Below, one piece after another: positions 27,575 to 36,233 of a DNA stretch of 64,000 nt; position 1 is the first letter of the stretch, and every line of letters starts with the position of its first letter. This DNA comes from Bradyrhizobium sp. Ce-3 (GTDB lineage Bacteria > Pseudomonadota > Alphaproteobacteria > Rhizobiales > Xanthobacteraceae). Under the pieces are notes generated by a model, which saw only the letters and a list, made by a program, of their open reading frames with translations, was not told the DNA's origin and searched no databases. The position numbers and the translations under genes were made by a program. The stretch covers positions 248,001-312,000 of the forward strand of contig NZ_BQUV01000008.1 in NCBI RefSeq assembly GCF_022835695.1, in the 5' to 3' direction.

Positions 27575-28105
27575 CTACTTCTGCTTGGGCAACAGGCCCT
27601 TCAGCTTTTCCATGTCCTTGACGTTCATCTTCATGCCGCCGGGCATGATGATGTCACCGGGCTTCTGGTCGCTCTTGCAGGCGCCGAGCCATTTCGCCTC
27701 GACGGTCATCGTGGTGTCGCGCGAGCCGGCTGCGCCGCCCTCGGCATGCGAGGTGCTCTTGACCGTGTAGGCGGAATTGAAATCGCCGACGATCTCGGCA
27801 TGGCTCTGCATCGACATCCCCGCGACGCTGCACACGCTGTCGCTGACATAGCCGGTCGCGGTCTTCTGGATGTCCTGCTTGGAGCAGATTTCCTTGGCCA
27901 TCGGCGAGGCCGCCGCGCTCATTTCCTTGTCGGTGGTCTCGTCGGTGCAGTGCTGCATGGTGATTTCCGGCATCGGCCCGCCGGTCCGCACCATCTTCAT
28001 CTCCCACAGACCGGCCTTGCGGATCGGCAGGTCGACAGCGCTTGCAGCGCTGGCGGACAGGACAAGGCAAACAGCCGAACCAAGCAAGGCAAGCTGTCGG
28101 GTCAT
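27575..28105 (-). CDS. Exported DUF3617 family protein
   Basis: A 176-residue protein with Sec signal peptide (MTRQLALLGSAVCLVLSASAASA) and a mature domain beginning GLWEMKMVRTGG, the typical DUF3617 entry. Cys residues in MQHCTDE, EICSKQ, SVCSVAG and LGACKSDQ suggest disulfides in the periplasm. The tail is Met/Lys-rich. The family function is unknown. It precedes another small exported protein gene on the same strand (43 bp apart), so they may be cotranscribed. Confidence 0.85.
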   Translation of the reverse strand: MTRQLALLGSAVCLVLSASAASAVDLPIRKAGLWEMKMVRTGGPMPEITMQHCTDETTDKEMSAAASPMAKEICSKQDIQKTATGYVSDSVCSVAGMSMQSHAEIVGDFNSAYTVKSTSHAEGGAAGSRDTTMTVEAKWLGACKSDQKPGDIIMPGGMKMNVKDMEKLKGLLPKQK

Positions 28106-28148
28106 GCGGTGAGCTCCCGGCTGAACGATTAAACGATTTGGAGCGCGC

Positions 28149-28448
28149 TCAGTAGAGCGTGCGCACCGGCCTCTGGGCCGAGCCGTAGGGTACCCAGCGG
28201 CAGGCGAAAGAAATGTAGCCGCCCGGATAGCGCTGCACCGCAAGGAACTTAACGACCTTGCCGTAGGAGGCGCAGTGATCGACGGCCAGCTGCCGGGCGT
28301 CGGTCTGGGCCGCGAGCGTATAGGCGATGATCCCGCCGGTATCGTTGCCCTTGAACGGTGGTACCGGCTGCAGCCAGTCGGCTTGCGCCGGACCAACGGC
28401 CAGCATCCCGCAAACGGCAACCAGGCACGCGGCCAATTTCCTTCGCAT
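28149..28448 (-). CDS. Small exported protein of unknown function
   Basis: A 99-residue protein. MRRKLAACLVAVCGMLAVGP followed by AQADW is a signal peptide. The mature 75 residues have two Cys (DHCASYG, FACRWV) that may pair, and the pattern GGYISFACRWVPYG. The ATG at 28448 has GGAG six bases upstream; another ATG at 28460 is possible. I recognise no family. Confidence 0.7.
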   Translation of the reverse strand: MRRKLAACLVAVCGMLAVGPAQADWLQPVPPFKGNDTGGIIAYTLAAQTDARQLAVDHCASYGKVVKFLAVQRYPGGYISFACRWVPYGSAQRPVRTLY

Positions 28449-28614
28449 CGCAGACTCCATTTCGCTTGGAGCCAACATAGAGTGCGCCGGCGACCGTGAA
28501 AAGAACGACCCGGCTGCCAAGAGTGGACTTCTCGGCAGGTGTTGCCGCGCTGCACTTGACCTTGCCGGGGCTTCGCGGCACCGTCCGCGGCATCGGAAAT
28601 TCGGGTAGATTCCC

Positions 28615-29091
28615 ATGCGCAACCTGTTCAACTCCCCCAACAAACTCGGCCAAAAGCTTGGTCTCGGCGCCGCACTCGTGGTCGGCCTGCTGGCTTTCGG
28701 GGGCACCGCCCAGGCCGCCAATCCGTTCGAGCTGAATTTTTGGCTGTCCGGCCCGCGCTATGACGGCAACGTGGCGCCCTGCGAAAAGGCGCTGAACGCC
28801 ATCAGCGATCAATTCCACGAGAAGGAAGCCACTTTCTGGAATTCGCCGCTGGTGATCACCGGCTTCAGCCGAATTCACGAAACCGCGTTCCGCCCCTGGC
28901 AGTCCGACAATATTCCGCGCCGCTATTGCTCGGGTGATGCGCTGATGAGCGATGGCAAGGTGCGCAAGGTGCACTATTCGATCATCGAGGACGGCGGCTT
29001 TGCCGGCATCGACCAGGGCGTCGAATGGTGCGTCGCCGGGCTTGACCGCAACTGGGCCTACAACCCGTCCTGCAGGGCCGCCCGGCCCTGA
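28615..29091 (+). CDS. Small exported protein of unknown function
   Basis: A 158-residue protein with signal peptide (about 1-34, ending GGTAQA) and a mature domain with four Cys (VAPCEKAL, RRYCSGDA, EWCVAGL, PSCRAAR), likely two disulfides. Aromatic-rich segments (FWLSGPRYDGN; FRPWQSDN) suggest a compact periplasmic domain. No named family recognised. It has its own terminator and lies upstream of RNase T2 on the same strand. Confidence 0.75.
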   Translation: MRNLFNSPNKLGQKLGLGAALVVGLLAFGGTAQAANPFELNFWLSGPRYDGNVAPCEKALNAISDQFHEKEATFWNSPLVITGFSRIHETAFRPWQSDNIPRRYCSGDALMSDGKVRKVHYSIIEDGGFAGIDQGVEWCVAGLDRNWAYNPSCRAARP

Positions 29092-29116
29092 TCTCCGACC
29101 AGATTGGGATAAACGG

Positions 29117-29146
29117 AAGCCGCCGCCCTTGAGACGGCGGCTTTTG
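29117..29146 (+). terminator. Intrinsic terminator after the 28615-29091 gene
   Basis: A perfect 9-bp stem, AAGCCGCCG / CGGCGGCTT, with a 9-nt loop and a TTTTG tail, 26 bases past the stop codon. This is one of the best intrinsic terminators in the window. Confidence 0.9.
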
Positions 29147-29205
29147 TTCTTGAAATGTTCCGCAAGCCTGTTAGGCTCGAAACGGTCGTTTGAGGGGAGC
29201 GTTTG

Positions 29206-29892
29206 ATGCCTCGGTTGGTCACAATTTCCCGATTCCTGATTTCAGCTGCCTTTGTTCTCTGTGGTGCGGTTGGGGCCTCGGCCCAGGATCGCCGCCAGAA
29301 TGCACCCGGTGAGTTCGACTTCTATGTGCTGTCGCTGTCGTGGTCGCCCTCGTTCTGCGAGGCGGCGAGCGAGCGCGGCAGCAACGGCCGCGGCACCCAG
29401 GCGCAGTGCGGCGGACGGCCCTATTCCTTCGTGGTGCACGGCCTGTGGCCGCAATATGAGCGGGGCTTCCCGGAATACTGCCAGCGGCCCTCGCCGCGTC
29501 TCGCCCGCAACATCATGACCTCGATGCTCGACCTGATGCCCGCGCCCGGCCTGATCTACAACGAATGGGACAAGCATGGCACCTGCTCCGGTCTCGGCGA
29601 GCGCGCCTATTTCGAAGCCATCCGCAAGGCCCGCGCCGCGGTGAAGATCCCCGAGGAATTCCTGCAATTGTCGGAGCCGAAGACGATCGCGCCCGACGAG
29701 CTGGAGACCGCGTTCATCAAAGCCAATCCCGGGCTCAGCAACTCCGCGATCTCGGTGACCTGCGACAGCAAGCGGCTCAGCGAGGTGCGGATCTGCCTCA
29801 GCAAGGATCTGCAATTCCGCTCCTGCGAGGAAATCGATCGCCGCGCATGCCGCCGCGATCAGGTGCTGATGCCGCCGGTGCGCGGCGGCTGA
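29206..29892 (+). CDS. Secreted ribonuclease T2 family protein
   Basis: A 228-residue protein with signal peptide (about 1-26, ending GASAQ). Both catalytic blocks are present: CAS I as FVVHGLWPQ and CAS II as NEWDKHGTCSG, giving the two His and the Glu/Lys of RNase T2. Eight or so cysteines indicate disulfides, consistent with periplasmic or extracellular action. The ATG at 29206 follows GGGGAG; a TTG three bases earlier is less likely. It probably scavenges RNA for phosphate or nucleosides; that role is inferred. Confidence 0.93.
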   Translation: MPRLVTISRFLISAAFVLCGAVGASAQDRRQNAPGEFDFYVLSLSWSPSFCEAASERGSNGRGTQAQCGGRPYSFVVHGLWPQYERGFPEYCQRPSPRLARNIMTSMLDLMPAPGLIYNEWDKHGTCSGLGERAYFEAIRKARAAVKIPEEFLQLSEPKTIAPDELETAFIKANPGLSNSAISVTCDSKRLSEVRICLSKDLQFRSCEEIDRRACRRDQVLMPPVRGG

Positions 29893-30122
29893 AATCCTCA
29901 GCGTCATTGCCGGTCGGACCCGCACGGCGCGCCGCCGCGCGGAATGCCCGACCGTCGACGCAGTCACGAAGCAGGATAGGGCATGGATGCCCGCGAGCCG
30001 GCGACGCCAAGGCTTCGCCGAGCTCGGACGTTAATCCTGCCGAAGCCTGAGCGAAAGCCGGGACAGACCGGGCATGACGAAGTACAACATGCGCACCCTC
30101 TGGAGCGCAGCGCGATCAGCTC
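29893..30122. other. Intergenic region with a decayed GCATGACG-type palindrome
   Basis: 230 bases with no gene. Around 29979-30080 there are scattered fragments of the GGCATGGATGCCCG...CCGGGCATGACG palindrome type seen in related genomes, too diverged to define edges. The promoter of rlmJ should lie here. Confidence 0.4.
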
Positions 30123-30983
30123 ATGAATTACCGACACGCCTTTCATGCCGGCAACTTTGCCGACGTCATCAAGCACATCGTGCTGGTGCGCATGCTTACC
30201 TATCTGCAGGAGAAGCAGGCACCGTTCCGTGTCATCGATACCCATGCCGGCGCCGGCCTCTATGATCTGACCTCGAGCGAAGCGCAGCGCGGCGGCGAAT
30301 GGCTCACCGGCATCGCGCGACTGATGCAGGCGCGGCTCTCCGACAAGGCGTTGCCGCTGATCGCGCCCTATCTCGACATCGTCAGGGCATTCAATCCGCG
30401 AGGCGAACTGAAAGCCTATCCCGGTTCGCCGCTGATCACGCGAGCGCTGCTGCGTCCGCAAGACCGCCTCACGGCGTGCGAGATCGAACCGACCGCGCGC
30501 AAGCAATTGATCGATGCGTTGCGGCGTGATGCGCAGGCGCGCGTTGTCGATCTCGACGGCTGGATGGCGCTGCCCGCATTCGTGCCGCCGAACGAGCGGC
30601 GCGGCCTGGTGCTGATCGATCCGCCATTCGAAGCGAAGGACGAGTTCGAGCGGCTGGCCAGTGCTTTTGCGGAAGCGTTTACGAAGTGGCCGACCGGCGC
30701 ATATCTTATGTGGTACCCCGTAAAATCCCGGAGAGCCACCGACGAGCTCGCACGCAGCGTCGCTGCTGCAGCGGCGACCGGCCGGCCTGCAGGCAAATGC
30801 TTGCGCCTGGAATTCAGTGTGGCGCCGCAAGAAGCCGACGCTGGCCTCGTTTCCACCGGCCTTTTGATAGTGAATCCGCCGTGGACGCTGGCGGGCGAGC
30901 TGAAGATCATCCTTCCCGAACTCGAGAAGCCGCTTGGTCAGGGCGGCGCGGCGCGCTTCAGACTCGAAACGCCTAAACCTTGA
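30123..30983 (+). CDS. rlmJ: 23S rRNA (adenine2030-N6)-methyltransferase
   Basis: A 286-residue SAM-dependent enzyme. It starts MNYRHAFHAGNFADVIKH, the hallmark N-terminus of the YhiR/RlmJ family. DTHAGAGLYDL is the SAM-binding segment, and the catalytic motif IV LIDPPFEAKDEF matches the DPPY/F type of N6-adenine methyltransferases. MWYPVK follows as in E. coli RlmJ. Length is family-typical. Confidence 0.95.
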   Translation: MNYRHAFHAGNFADVIKHIVLVRMLTYLQEKQAPFRVIDTHAGAGLYDLTSSEAQRGGEWLTGIARLMQARLSDKALPLIAPYLDIVRAFNPRGELKAYPGSPLITRALLRPQDRLTACEIEPTARKQLIDALRRDAQARVVDLDGWMALPAFVPPNERRGLVLIDPPFEAKDEFERLASAFAEAFTKWPTGAYLMWYPVKSRRATDELARSVAAAAATGRPAGKCLRLEFSVAPQEADAGLVSTGLLIVNPPWTLAGELKIILPELEKPLGQGGAARFRLETPKP

Positions 30984-31189
30984 TCTACAGCACCCACTGA
31001 AAAGTCGATTTTGAGCATAGGCAATTTGCGCGGAACCGTATTATGCTCATCCTGTTACGACTGGCTTTACGTTCCGCTTCCGCGAATGGTTGCGGCGGAG
31101 TGACAAGGCCGAAATAAAATCCAGGCAGACCGGTGGCGTGACGCCGGCCTGTTCAGGTGGCCAAGCTTCCGACAAGCGAATGTCGGTCA

Positions 31190-31216
31190 ACCGCTACGCG
31201 GCGTGCGCGTAGCGGT
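31190..31216 (+). promoter_or_regulatory. Hairpin in the cold-shock gene leader
   Basis: A perfect 10-bp stem, ACCGCTACGC / GCGTAGCGGT, with a 7-nt loop. It ends 12 bases before the GGGGAGGAG ribosome-binding site of the csp gene. Cold-shock mRNAs of other bacteria use structured leaders for temperature-dependent translation; this hairpin is a candidate for such control. Confidence 0.5.
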
Positions 31217-31243
31217 GGAGCAATACGGGGGAGGAGTTTCCCG

Positions 31244-31456
31244 ATGGCCATGACTGGGACAGTCAAGTTCTTCAACGGAGAGCGTGGCTATGGCTTCATC
31301 AAGCCTGATGACGGCGGCCGCGATGTGTTCGTTCACATCACAGCTGTCGAGCGTGCAGGTTTGAAGGACCTGACTGAAGGACAGCGCATTACGTTCGAGG
31401 TTGAACCCGACAAGAAGGGCAAGGGCCCGAAGGCGGTCAACCTGGTGGTTTCATGA
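31244..31456 (+). CDS. cspA: Cold-shock domain protein
   Basis: A 70-residue single cold-shock domain. RNP1 is GYGFIKPDD and RNP2 DVFVHITAV; the start MAMTGTVKFFNGERG is standard. GGGGAGGAG lies 8 bases before the ATG. It binds single-stranded RNA/DNA and acts as an RNA chaperone. An upstream in-frame ATG at 31157 falls in the structured leader and is not used. Whether expression is cold-induced cannot be seen from sequence; csp paralogues are usually numerous. Confidence 0.95.
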   Translation: MAMTGTVKFFNGERGYGFIKPDDGGRDVFVHITAVERAGLKDLTEGQRITFEVEPDKKGKGPKAVNLVVS

Positions 31457-31486
31457 CGAGCGGCTCGCGATGCGCGGCTCGTCATG
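31452..31486 (+). terminator. Hairpin spanning the csp stop codon
   Basis: Arms CATGACGAGC and GCTCGTCATG pair over 10 bp around a 15-nt loop that can itself pair. The stop codon lies in the left arm. There is no T-run, so it may protect the mRNA 3' end and not terminate by itself. Confidence 0.5.
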
Positions 31487-31672
31487 AACGGCGAATGAAG
31501 CGTTGCGTGTGAACTGACTGCCGGGCGCGCGGCTCGCGCTCGCTGCATGATCACCTGCATGATGCGGACGCAACTGCCCGTGCCGCATGTCCGAGACGTG
31601 CGGCCCACGGACTGGCTTTGCGAACGCGGTCGTGTGCGTGCCGTCGCGCGATGTCGAGATCGTCAGCACAAA

Positions 31673-31703
31673 GAAAAACCCGGCCGCGCCAGGCGCAGCC
31701 GGG
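31673..31703 (-). terminator. Intrinsic terminator of the outer-membrane barrel gene
   Basis: On the minus strand, CCCGGC-T-GCGCC pairs with GGCGC-G-GCCGGG (one internal mismatch) and is followed by TTTTTCTTT. It lies 26 bases past the stop. Confidence 0.88.
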
Positions 31704-31729
31704 AGTTGATGGTCGACGTCTTCTTGTTC

Positions 31730-32353
31730 TCAGAAGTGATAGTTGATGCCGGCGCGAACCAGGCTGAAGCTGTAGCCGTTCGACGCGCCGCCGGTGATCG
31801 TGAAGTTGCTGTTGGCGAGATCGACGTAGAGATACTCGATCTTGGCGCTCCAGTTCGGCGCAAAGCCCATCTCGGCGCCGGCGCCGACGGTGAAGCCGGC
31901 GTTGGTGTGCGACTCCGTGATGCCGAACGTCTCGCCGCGCAGCTCGCCGAAAGCGAGACCGCCGGTCGCATAGAACAGCACGTTGTTGACCGCATAGCCG
32001 GCGCGGCCGCGCACCGTGCCGAACCACGGGTTGGAGAACTTCCAGGGCGCGAACCGGTCGTCCGCGGTGGTGCCCTGAATATCGGCCTCGATGCCGAACA
32101 CCCAGGGGGAGCCGTTCTGGAAATTGTAGCCCGCCTGCACGCCGCCGACGAAGCCGGACGGCTTGGTCGGGTTGTTTTCCACCGAACCCCAGCCGTAGCC
32201 GATATTGCCGCCGAGATAGGGACCGGCCCAGCTATAGGCGTTGAGCGGCTGATAGACGGTATAGGGCGAGCCGTAGTTGAGGTCCGCCGACGCCGCCGAG
32301 GTCGTCCAGCCTGCGACGATCAGTGCCAGCGCACGCGCAACAAACCGGGTCAT
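31730..32353 (-). CDS. Outer-membrane beta-barrel protein (Omp25/Omp31-like)
   Basis: A 207-residue protein with signal peptide (about 1-23, ending SAASA) and an eight-strand barrel pattern of alternating aromatic/glycine strands (WAGPYLGGNIGYGWG; FVGGVQAGYNFQ; IEYLYVDL), ending in GINYHF with terminal Phe for BAM recognition. Such proteins are abundant surface proteins in rhizobia. Two CtrA-like boxes lie 100-155 bp upstream, suggesting cell-cycle-linked expression. Confidence 0.9.
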   Translation of the reverse strand: MTRFVARALALIVAGWTTSAASADLNYGSPYTVYQPLNAYSWAGPYLGGNIGYGWGSVENNPTKPSGFVGGVQAGYNFQNGSPWVFGIEADIQGTTADDRFAPWKFSNPWFGTVRGRAGYAVNNVLFYATGGLAFGELRGETFGITESHTNAGFTVGAGAEMGFAPNWSAKIEYLYVDLANSNFTITGGASNGYSFSLVRAGINYHF

Positions 32354-32452
32354 TGATACTCTCCACCACGCAACTGCCGCAGCCCGCTGGCCGAAGGCCG
32401 GCGTGGTTACGGAATTCCACTTTTTTCGCTAAGGTTTATCGAGAGTTTTAAG

Positions 32453-32467
32453 TTAAAGGGCTGTTAA
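32453..32467. promoter_or_regulatory. Perfect CtrA-type box (TTAA-N7-TTAA)
   Basis: TTAAAGGGCTGTTAA matches the full CtrA consensus. It lies 100 bp upstream of the outer-membrane gene and 150 bp from uvrC, in a region with a second near-perfect box. CtrA is the master cell-cycle/envelope regulator in alphaproteobacteria. Confidence 0.6.
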
Positions 32468-32494
32468 GCCCGGTTACCGGGGCGCTCATCAGTC

Positions 32495-32509
32495 TTAACA
32501 ATGTGTTAC
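32495..32509. promoter_or_regulatory. Second CtrA-like box (TTAA-N7-TTAC)
   Basis: TTAACAATGTGTTAC matches seven of eight consensus positions and is 27 bases from the first box. The pair may allow cooperative binding between the divergent outer-membrane gene and uvrC. Confidence 0.45.
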
Positions 32510-32617
32510 CCGCCAGCTGCCGCCACGGCGCGGGGTCGGTAACCTGCTGCGATCGGGGCTGTTTTCCGGTGCCGCCAACGCTGGCGAGCGGTCCCCCAAG
32601 CGCTTAGTTTACGGCCC

Positions 32618-34702
32618 ATGGTTCACGATTCTCCCGAGCGCCCCACGCCGGCCCCCAAGGCGCGGCGCGGTTCAAAGTCCGACCTGCCGCAGGACGACCT
32701 GACGCTCGACACCAGCGATGTCGATCCCGAAACCTCCGCCGCCGAGGAGGAGGATGACGCACGTCTGCCCGAGGCGTCCGAGGACACCGTCGAGGTGGTC
32801 GCCGAGGGCACGCTCTCGATCGGGCATGCCGCGATCGAGAACGCGGTCCGCCTCGCCCCGACCTCGCCCGGCGTCTACCGCATGCTCAACGCCGCCAACG
32901 ACGTGCTCTATGTCGGCAAGGCGAAGAACGTCAAAAAGCGGCTGTCGTCCTATGCGCGGGCCAACGCGCCGCTGCCGGCACGCATCCTGCGCATGATCGC
33001 GGCGACCACGCATGTCGAGATCGTCTCGACCATGACCGAGACCGAGGCGCTGCTGCTCGAAGCCAATCTGATCAAGCAGCTCCGCCCGCGCTTCAACGTG
33101 CAGCTGCGCGACGACAAGTCGTTTCCCTATATCCTGATATCAGGCGACCATTGGGCGCCGCAGATCCTCAAGCATCGCGGCGCGCAGTCCAGGCCCGGCC
33201 GCTATTTCGGCCCGTTCGCCAACGCGGGCGCGGTCAACCGCACCATCACGGCGCTGCAGCGCGCCTTCCTGATCCGCTCCTGCACCGACGGCTTCTTCGA
33301 AAGCCGCTCGCGGCCATGCCTGCTCTATCAGATCAAGCGCTGTGCCGGCCCCTGCACCCGCGAGATCGACTTCCCCGGCTATAGCGAGCTGGTGCGCGAG
33401 GCGACCGAATTCCTCTCCGGCCGCAGCCACGCGGTGAAGGAGCTGCTCGCGGCCGAGATGGAGAAGGCCTCCGGCGAGCTCGAATTCGAGACCGCGGCGC
33501 TGTACCGCGACCGCCTCGCGGCGCTGTCGGCGATCCAGTCGCAGCAGGGCATCAACCCGCGCACGGTCGAAGAGGCCGACGTGTTCGCGATCCACCAGGA
33601 GGGCGGCTATTCCTGCGTCGAGGTGTTCTTCTTCCGCACCGGCCAGAACTGGGGCAACCGCGCCTATTTCCCGAAGGCCGAGAAGAGTTTTACGCCCGAG
33701 GAGGTGCTGTCCTCGTTCCTCGCCCAGTTCTACGACGACAAGCCGCCGCCGAAACTGATCCTGCTGTCGCACGAGATCGAGGAAAGCGCGTTGCTCGCCG
33801 ACGCGCTGTCGGTGAAGGCCGGATCCAAGGTCGAGGTCTCCGTGCCCAAGCGCGGCGAGAAGAAGGAGCTGATCGGCCACGCGCTGACCAACGCGCGCGA
33901 GGCGCTCGGCCGCAAGCTCGCCGATACCGCAACCCAGAGCCGGCTGCTGGAGGGCATGGTCGCCACGCTCGGCCTGCCGCGCACGCCGAAGCGCATCGAG
34001 GTCTACGACAACAGCCACATCCAGGGCACAAACGCGGTCGGCGCGATGATCGTGGCGGGGCCCGACGGGTTCATGAAGAACCAGTACCGCAAGTTCAACA
34101 TCAGGTCCGAAGGGCTGACGCCCGGCGACGATTACGGGATGATGCGCGAGGTGTTGGAGCGCCGCTTCAAGCGGCTGCTGAAGCCGCCGGAGGGCGAGGC
34201 CGCGAAAGCCAAGGAAAACGATAAGGCGGATGACGATTCATTCCCGCAATGGCCCGACCTCGTCATCATCGACGGCGGCCGCGGCCAGCTCAACGCGGTC
34301 AGGGAGATTTTCGAAAATCTCGGGCTGACCCAGGTCTCGCTGATGGCGGTGGCCAAGGGGCCGGAGCGCGACGCCGGGCGGGAAACCCTGTTCATGCCGG
34401 ACCGCGAGGCCATCAAGCTGGAGCCGCGCGACCCGGTGCTGTATTTCATCCAGCGGCTGCGCGACGAGGCCCACCGCTTCGTGATCGGCTCGCACCGCAA
34501 GCTGCGCAAAAAGGACATCCGCGAGGCCGGCCTGCAGGAGATCCCGGGCATCGGCCCGTCGCGCAAACGTGCCTTGCTGCACCACTTCGGAACGCTCAAG
34601 GAGATCGAACGGGCCTCGATCGCCGACCTCGGCAAGGTTCCCGGCGTCAGCGCCGAGAGCGCCCGCAAGATTTTCGAGTTTTTCCACGCCCAGCCGGGTT
34701 AA
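32618..34702 (+). CDS. uvrC: Excinuclease ABC subunit C
   Basis: A 694-residue repair nuclease that makes both incisions around lesions bound by UvrB. The GIY-YIG domain (about 85-165: [27 protein letters not shown]) makes the 3' cut. The UVR domain lies at about 265-300, the RNase H-like nuclease for the 5' cut in the middle ([31 protein letters not shown]), and two helix-hairpin-helix motifs at the end ([31 protein letters not shown]). An acidic 70-residue N-terminal extension precedes the domain and is not in E. coli UvrC. Confidence 0.97.
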   Translation: MVHDSPERPTPAPKARRGSKSDLPQDDLTLDTSDVDPETSAAEEEDDARLPEASEDTVEVVAEGTLSIGHAAIENAVRLAPTSPGVYRMLNAANDVLYVGKAKNVKKRLSSYARANAPLPARILRMIAATTHVEIVSTMTETEALLLEANLIKQLRPRFNVQLRDDKSFPYILISGDHWAPQILKHRGAQSRPGRYFGPFANAGAVNRTITALQRAFLIRSCTDGFFESRSRPCLLYQIKRCAGPCTREIDFPGYSELVREATEFLSGRSHAVKELLAAEMEKASGELEFETAALYRDRLAALSAIQSQQGINPRTVEEADVFAIHQEGGYSCVEVFFFRTGQNWGNRAYFPKAEKSFTPEEVLSSFLAQFYDDKPPPKLILLSHEIEESALLADALSVKAGSKVEVSVPKRGEKKELIGHALTNAREALGRKLADTATQSRLLEGMVATLGLPRTPKRIEVYDNSHIQGTNAVGAMIVAGPDGFMKNQYRKFNIRSEGLTPGDDYGMMREVLERRFKRLLKPPEGEAAKAKENDKADDDSFPQWPDLVIIDGGRGQLNAVREIFENLGLTQVSLMAVAKGPERDAGRETLFMPDREAIKLEPRDPVLYFIQRLRDEAHRFVIGSHRKLRKKDIREAGLQEIPGIGPSRKRALLHHFGTLKEIERASIADLGKVPGVSAESARKIFEFFHAQPG

Positions 34703-34748
34703 ACCAAAGGCGAGTCATCAGGGCGTCGCCTGCGACAGGGCATCTGGG

Positions 34749-34849
34749 GCATGATGCGACAAAGTGCGAAGCAACACTCCGAAAAGATCACGCATAAACA
34801 AGGGACTAAGGCGCAATGACGATTCAGGATAATCTCGCCGCGCTGTGAC
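34749..34849. repeat. Dispersed GCATGATCCGGAAAAGTG-type repeat, diverged copy
   Basis: The segment GCATGATGCGACAAAGTGCG...CTCCGAAAAGATCACGC followed by AAGGCGCAATGACGATTCA... resembles the dispersed repeat of Rhizobiales that reads GCATGATCCGGAAAAGTG and later GCGCGATGACGATTCA. It carries a chance 10-codon reading frame (ATG at 34816). Recognition is from general familiarity with these genomes; edges are approximate. Confidence 0.55.
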
Positions 34850-34894
34850 GCCCGCACGGTTGACCTTCTCGCTTCAGCGGTATTGGTAGAACGG

Positions 34895-35509
34895 ATGAAC
34901 ATCGCCACGACCCGGGGACAGACCAAGACCTTGTCCCTCCCGAATATCCTGACCTACGCCCGGATCGCCGCCATCCCGGTGGTCATCGGATGCGTCTATT
35001 GGCAGTCGATCCTGGACGGCCCGCTGTGGCTGCGCTGGGTGGCGCTGGCCGTGTTCATCGCGGCGGGGGTCACCGACTATCTCGACGGCTATTACGCCCG
35101 GATCTGGGACCAGCAGTCCGCCTTCGGCCGGATGCTCGATCCGATCGCCGACAAGCTTTTGGTCGCCTCCAGCCTGCTGATGCTGGCCGCCGACAACTCG
35201 ATCCACGGCTGGACGCTGTGGGCGGCGATCGTGATCCTGTGCCGCGAGATCCTGGTCTCGGGCCTGCGCGAATATCTCGCAGGCTTGCGGGTCAGCGTTC
35301 CCGTCACCAAGCTCGCCAAGTGGAAGACCACGATCCAGCTGGTGGCGATCGGCTTTCTGATCGCGGGCGAAGCCGGCGAGCAGGTGTTCCCGGCGACCAC
35401 CCTGATCGGCATCGTGCTGCTCTGGATGTCGGCGATCTTCACCATCTACACCGGCTGGGATTACTTCCGCGCCGGTATCCATCACCTCATCAAGGAGGAT
35501 GAGGGATGA
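34895..35509 (+). CDS. pgsA: CDP-diacylglycerol-glycerol-3-phosphate 3-phosphatidyltransferase
   Basis: A 204-residue inner-membrane enzyme making phosphatidylglycerophosphate, the precursor of the lipid used by Lgt. The CDP-alcohol phosphotransferase motif is complete: TDYLDGYYARI...AFGRMLDPIADK, with all catalytic Asp residues. Five to six hydrophobic helices follow. I use the ATG at 34895; a TTG at 34883 in frame is possible. Its stop overlaps moaD by ATGA. Confidence 0.95.
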   Translation: MNIATTRGQTKTLSLPNILTYARIAAIPVVIGCVYWQSILDGPLWLRWVALAVFIAAGVTDYLDGYYARIWDQQSAFGRMLDPIADKLLVASSLLMLAADNSIHGWTLWAAIVILCREILVSGLREYLAGLRVSVPVTKLAKWKTTIQLVAIGFLIAGEAGEQVFPATTLIGIVLLWMSAIFTIYTGWDYFRAGIHHLIKEDEG

Positions 35510-35757
35510 AGCTGAAATATTTCGCCTGGGTGCGCGAGCGCGTCGGCAAGGCCGAAGAGATCGTCGAGCCGCCGGCCGAGGTGCGCACCGTCGGCGAGCT
35601 GATCGGCTGGCTTGCCGCGCGCGACGATAGCTACGCCCATGCCTTCGAGAAGCCCACGGTGATCCGCGCCGCGATCGACCACGCCCATGTCAAAGCCGAT
35701 GCTGCGATCGCGGGCGCCCGCGAGATCGCGTTCTTCCCGCCGATGACCGGCGGCTAA
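35506..35757 (+). CDS. moaD: Molybdopterin synthase small subunit (sulfur carrier)
   Basis: An 83-residue ubiquitin-fold protein ending in MTGG, the C-terminal Gly-Gly that is adenylated and thiocarboxylated. MoaD gives sulfur to cyclic pyranopterin in the complex with MoaE, encoded 8 bp downstream. It is translationally coupled to pgsA. Confidence 0.95.
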   Translation: MKLKYFAWVRERVGKAEEIVEPPAEVRTVGELIGWLAARDDSYAHAFEKPTVIRAAIDHAHVKADAAIAGAREIAFFPPMTGG

Positions 35758-35765
35758 ACCTGCTC

Positions 35766-36233
35766 ATGACTGTCACAGCGACCATCCGCATCCAAGAAGC
35801 CGACTTCGACGTCGCGCAGGAGATCGCGGCCTTGAGCAAGGGCCGCACCGATGTCGGCGCGGTGGTCAGCTTCAGCGGCATCTGCCGCGGCAGCGAACAG
35901 GGCGAGCCGATCGCCGCGCTGACGCTGGAGCATTATCCCGGCATGGCTGAAGCCGAGATCGCGCGCCATGCCGACGAGGCGCTGGCACGCTGGCCGTTGC
36001 AGGGCCTCACCATCATTCATCGCTTCGGCCGCATCGCGCCGGGCGAGAACATCGTGCTGGTCGTGACCGCCTCGGCGCACCGGCAGGCCGCGTTCGAGGC
36101 AGCCGAGTTCCTGATGGACTATCTGAAGACCAACGCGCCGTTCTGGAAGCGCGAGGAGAGCGCGCGCGGCACCAGCTGGATCGAGGCTAAGGGCCATGAC
36201 GACGCGGCCGCTGCGCGCTGGACCAAATCCTGA
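35766..36233 (+). CDS. moaE: Molybdopterin synthase catalytic subunit
   Basis: A 155-residue protein. GAVVSFSGICRG near the start, LEHYPGMAE, IIHRFGRIAPGENIVLV and the C-terminal APFWKREESARGTSWIEAK carry the conserved active-site Lys/Arg residues. With MoaD it converts cPMP to molybdopterin. No other moa genes are in the window. The stop overlaps the start of prmB by one base. Confidence 0.96.
   Translation: MTVTATIRIQEADFDVAQEIAALSKGRTDVGAVVSFSGICRGSEQGEPIAALTLEHYPGMAEAEIARHADEALARWPLQGLTIIHRFGRIAPGENIVLVVTASAHRQAAFEAAEFLMDYLKTNAPFWKREESARGTSWIEAKGHDDAAAARWTKS

Noticed and set aside
34816-34848. Ten-codon reading frame MTIQDNLAAL upstream of pgsA
   Set aside because: It lies inside a dispersed repeat whose typical copies include the same ATGACGATTCA string, so it is a chance frame.
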